Source: JOPF136 sp035272605 (lineage in GTDB: Bacteria; Acidobacteriota; Terriglobia; Acidiferrales; UBA7541). From it: DNA of 15,840 nucleotides. The DNA lies in the NCBI GenBank assembly GCA_035272605.1, contig DATEQM010000269.1, forward strand, positions 1-15,840. The letters run 5' to 3'. The position numbers and the translations under genes were made by a program. The notes below the pieces were generated by a model. The model ran no database searches and had not been told where the DNA came from. It saw only the letters and a list, made by a program, of their open reading frames with translations. Positions 13,287 to 15,840 of this stretch are shown here, piece after piece (the first letter of the stretch is position 1; the number at the start of each line of letters is the position of its first letter).

Positions 13287-15752
13287 ATGGACACGCTGCT
13301 GCAGGACGTTCGGTACGCGCTGCGCCAGTTGCGCCGGTCGCCGGGTTTTGCGCTGGTCGCGGTGCTGACGCTGGCGCTGGGGATCGGAGCAAACACCACA
13401 ATTTTTACAGTGGTGAACGCGGTCTTGCTGCGGCCGCTGCCCGTCGAGGACCCGGAGCACCTAGTGGCCGTTCTGGGCACGGACGCGCGCAACAGCACCG
13501 CCCAACAGCAGTTCCTCCCCATGTCGTATCTGAATTTTCAGGACCTGCGCGACAAGAATGAAGTGCTTACAGGCATGGCCGCGTTCACCCAGGCGGGGGT
13601 GAACCTTTCGGGCGCGGGCAATCCGGAACAACTGAATGCCGCCCTGGTGAGCGGCAATTATTTCGACGTGCTCGGCGTGCACGCCGCGCTCGGCAACACC
13701 TTTGACCGTGAACAGGCAAAGAAAACGGGTGGATACCCCGTGGTGGTTTTGAGTTACGGTTTCTGGCAGCGCCGCTTTGGGGCCGATCGATCCATCGTCG
13801 GGAAACCGATCACGCTGAATCAGCAGCCCTACACCGTGATCGGCGTGGCGTCGAAAAGCTTTCAGGGAACCTTTACCGTGGGCACGCCGGATCTGTGGAT
13901 CCCGGATGCCATGCACGATCAGGTGCTCACCGGCATAGCGAAAGAGTGGTTCCTCCAGCGCCGGCCGCTGATGATGTTCGCGTTCGGCCGCCTGAGGTCC
14001 GGCGTCAGCCTGCAACAGGCCCAAGCCAATCTGCAGACCATCGCGGCCCAGCTCGCCAAGGAATATCCAAACGAGAACGAAGGGCGCAACGTCCGCCTGC
14101 TGCCTCTCGCTATCACTACGCTCGGCGCCAACGGGCGTGATGCCATCGTGATGGCCGGGGCGCTGCTCATGACGGTTGTCGGCCTGGTTCTGCTGATCGC
14201 CTGTGCCAACCTGGCGAATCTTCTGCTGGCTCGCGGCGCCGACCGGCGCAAGGAGCTGGCCGTGCGCATGTCTCTGGGCGCCACGCGGTCGCGGCTGGTC
14301 ACGCTGTTGCTCACGGAAAGCGTGCTGTTGGCGCTCGCGGGAGGAGGCGCGGGGCTGGCGATTTCCATTGGCTTTCGCAGCGTCCTGATGGCCTTTCGCC
14401 CTCCCTTCCTGAATCCGGGAGACATTGACATGACCATGGATCCGCGCGTCCTGCTGTTTACGATCGTCCTGGCTCTGGGCACGGCCTTCGCCTTCGGTAT
14501 GCTCCCGGCGTGGCAGGCCATCCGCTTCAGCCTGAACGACACCTTGAAGGAAGGCGGGGGACGCTCTGGCTCGGGAGGAGGACGCCACACCGTGCGCAAT
14601 GGGCTCGTTGTCGTGGAAGTGGCGCTCTCCATGATCGCCCTGATCGGCTCGGGTTTGTTCCTCTCCAGCCTGCACAATGCACAGCAGATCGATCCCGGCT
14701 TCGAGACGAAAAACCTGCTGGTGATGAGCTTCGATCTCGGCGCGCAGAATTATACCGAGGCGCAGGGGCGCGAGTTTTACCGGCGGCTGATGGAGCGGCT
14801 GCGCGCCATCCCCCAGGTGCGCGACGCCTCTGTGGCCTCCAATGGGCCGCTCGCCGGTGGGCTCGCGCGCACGGTGTTCCCGGAAGGCGTGGATCCGACC
14901 GATCGCCGCAACGGAGTCCTGACCGCGGTGAACCAGGTGGATACCGAGTACTTCAAGACTACTGGCACATCCATTCTCCACGGCCGGGGCTTCGCGGAAA
15001 CGGACCGGGAAGGCGCGCCGCTGGTTGCGGTGGTGAACCAGGCCTTCGCCGATAAATTCTTCCCCGGGCAGGATGCCCTCGGAAAACGGTTCCGCTGCTG
15101 GGGCGAGACGTGGATCCTGGAAATTGTGGGCGTGGCGCGCACGGCAAAACAGAATTCCCTGGGGGAAGATCCCACGCCCGCCTTCTTCCTGCCGATGCTG
15201 CAGCAATATTCCCCGGGCGTCACGCTTCACGTGCGCACGGCGGGCGACCCGATGGCGGCTATGCCCACCGTGCGCAGCGCCGTGCAGGAACTCGACCGGC
15301 AGCTTCCGCTCGTCCAGGTGCAGACGATTTCGCAGGTGCTGGACGCGGTGCTGTGGCCGGCCCGCTTCGGCGCCATGCTGCTGCTCGTGTTTGGCCTGCT
15401 GGCCCTGACGCTGGCTGCCATCGGGATTTACGGCGTGATGTCCTATAGTGTTCAGCAGAGACAGCAGGAACTGGGCATCCGCTTGGCACTCGGCGCGCAG
15501 AAACGCGACGTCCTGCGGCTCGTCCTCGGCCAGGGTCTCTGGCTGGCGGGCGCGGGCGCGCTGGTGGGTCTGGTCGCGGCTTTCCTGCTGGGCCGCGCGG
15601 TCTCGGCGCTGCTCTTCGGCGTACAGGCGGTAGACCCGGTCACCTTCACGGGTGTGCCCCTGGTGTTGATCGGCGTCGCGCTGCTGGCCTGCTACATTCC
15701 TGCGCGGCGTGCCACTCGGGTGGACCCGATCATCGCCCTGCGGTACGAGTAA
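13287..15752 (+). CDS. ADOP-family duplicated permease, 821 aa (subtype shared with the gene at 3032)
   Basis: It starts MDTLLQDVRYALRQLRRSPG. TM1 about 21-46 (LTLALGIGANTTIFTV), periplasmic domain 1 about 50-285 with SGNYFDVLGV (122-131) and FWQRRFGADRSIVGKP (159-174), TM2 about 289-313, coupling loop KELAVRMSLGATRSRL (322-337), TM3 about 344-362, TM4 about 387-409, linker TLKEGGGRSGSGGGR (419-433), TM5 about 438-458, periplasmic domain 2 about 460-688, TM6 about 695-717, second coupling loop QELGIRLALGAQKRDV (about 728-743), TM7 about 752-770, TM8 about 787-805, ending IPARRATRVDPIIALRYE. At 821 aa it is the longest of the set; its first periplasmic domain runs about 10-20 residues longer than in the genes at 5495, 7946 and 10563. 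It is preceded by a 270-nt spacer and followed by a further repeat copy. The only TAA stop among the seven. ATPase partner and cargo unknown. Confidence 0.92.
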   Translation: MDTLLQDVRYALRQLRRSPGFALVAVLTLALGIGANTTIFTVVNAVLLRPLPVEDPEHLVAVLGTDARNSTAQQQFLPMSYLNFQDLRDKNEVLTGMAAFTQAGVNLSGAGNPEQLNAALVSGNYFDVLGVHAALGNTFDREQAKKTGGYPVVVLSYGFWQRRFGADRSIVGKPITLNQQPYTVIGVASKSFQGTFTVGTPDLWIPDAMHDQVLTGIAKEWFLQRRPLMMFAFGRLRSGVSLQQAQANLQTIAAQLAKEYPNENEGRNVRLLPLAITTLGANGRDAIVMAGALLMTVVGLVLLIACANLANLLLARGADRRKELAVRMSLGATRSRLVTLLLTESVLLALAGGGAGLAISIGFRSVLMAFRPPFLNPGDIDMTMDPRVLLFTIVLALGTAFAFGMLPAWQAIRFSLNDTLKEGGGRSGSGGGRHTVRNGLVVVEVALSMIALIGSGLFLSSLHNAQQIDPGFETKNLLVMSFDLGAQNYTEAQGREFYRRLMERLRAIPQVRDASVASNGPLAGGLARTVFPEGVDPTDRRNGVLTAVNQVDTEYFKTTGTSILHGRGFAETDREGAPLVAVVNQAFADKFFPGQDALGKRFRCWGETWILEIVGVARTAKQNSLGEDPTPAFFLPMLQQYSPGVTLHVRTAGDPMAAMPTVRSAVQELDRQLPLVQVQTISQVLDAVLWPARFGAMLLLVFGLLALTLAAIGIYGVMSYSVQQRQQELGIRLALGAQKRDVLRLVLGQGLWLAGAGALVGLVAAFLLGRAVSALLFGVQAVDPVTFTGVPLVLIGVALLACYIPARRATRVDPIIALRYE

Positions 15753-15762
15753 CTCGAGGGCA

Positions 15763-15820
15763 GTGACTCGTGACTGATGACTGGTAATCGAAGTCTCCGC
15801 GGATCCCGATTCCGTCGGGA
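15763..15820 (+). repeat. Composite intergenic repeat, shortened copy 3
   Basis: After the last stop come heptamer variants (GTGACTC, GTGACTG, ATGACTG from 15763), then a compact right end with the palindrome TCCGCGGA (15796-15803) and hairpin B: TCCCGAT (15804-15810), loop TCC, GTCGGGA (15814-15820), closing with a T/G wobble. The middle part and most of hairpin A are missing. TGACTCGTGACTG at 15764-15776 is the exact reverse complement of CAGTCACGAGTCA in copies 1 and 2. The remaining 20 nt to the window edge hold nothing I recognise. Confidence 0.65.
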
Positions 15821-15840
15821 CGGGTGGGGGGACGCGCCAC

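Noticed and set aside
13461..15230. Minus-strand open frame of about 589 codons
   Set aside because: It is the antisense shadow of the gene at 13287, in the same relative frame as the other shadows.
585..15752. MacAB-TolC efflux operon, with genes named macB
   Set aside because: There is no N-terminal ATPase domain, no Walker motif and no MacA or TolC homologue; the duplicated permease layout is ADOP, so the macB symbol would mislead.

Overview
The window is an almost gap-free, single-strand tandem array of seven homologous integral membrane proteins: one C-terminal fragment cut by the left edge, followed by six complete genes of 807-821 residues, all on the + strand. Each complete protein has the same double-permease plan: TM1, a large periplasmic MacB-type domain (MacB_PCD), a three-helix FtsX permease domain, then the whole unit again. 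This is the layout of the family named ADOP (acidobacterial duplicated orphan permease, TIGR03434). Conserved signatures are an N-terminal start of the type M-E-T-L-L-Q-D-V-R-Y-A-L-R, a TM1 containing LTLALGIGA, and a C-terminus of the type LPARRA-x-x-x-DP-x-x-ALRYE. From family knowledge, large ADOP paralogue sets without ABC ATPase neighbours are typical of Acidobacteriota. With the GC-rich codon use this makes a soil-type acidobacterium the likely source; I cannot name a genus.

Layout. The genes at <1-537, 585-3032, 3032-5482, 5495-7918 and 7946-10372 are packed with gaps of 47, -1, 12 and 27 nt, each complete one with its own Shine-Dalgarno sequence or a stop/start overlap, and look like one co-transcribed block that begins upstream of the window. 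Two further genes (10563-13016 and 13287-15752) are each preceded by a longer spacer (190 and 270 nt). Both spacers hold the same composite repeat: degenerate 7-nt repeats of the TGACTGG type, a poorly conserved middle, and a 63-nt core with two short hairpins. A shortened third copy follows the last gene and runs toward the window edge.

How the genes work together. No ATPase, MacA-like adaptor, outer-membrane channel or regulator is encoded here. By homology to MacB and LolCE each ADOP should be a single-chain equivalent of a permease dimer, with two cytoplasmic coupling loops that are still conserved. The simplest inference is that the paralogues use an ATPase encoded elsewhere, or act without one, and differ mainly in their periplasmic domains. 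Their substrate is unknown. The most interesting non-coding signal is the intergenic repeat: its two full copies differ in the 63-nt core only by a paired C-G to T-A exchange that keeps a stem intact while changing the amino acid that would be encoded.
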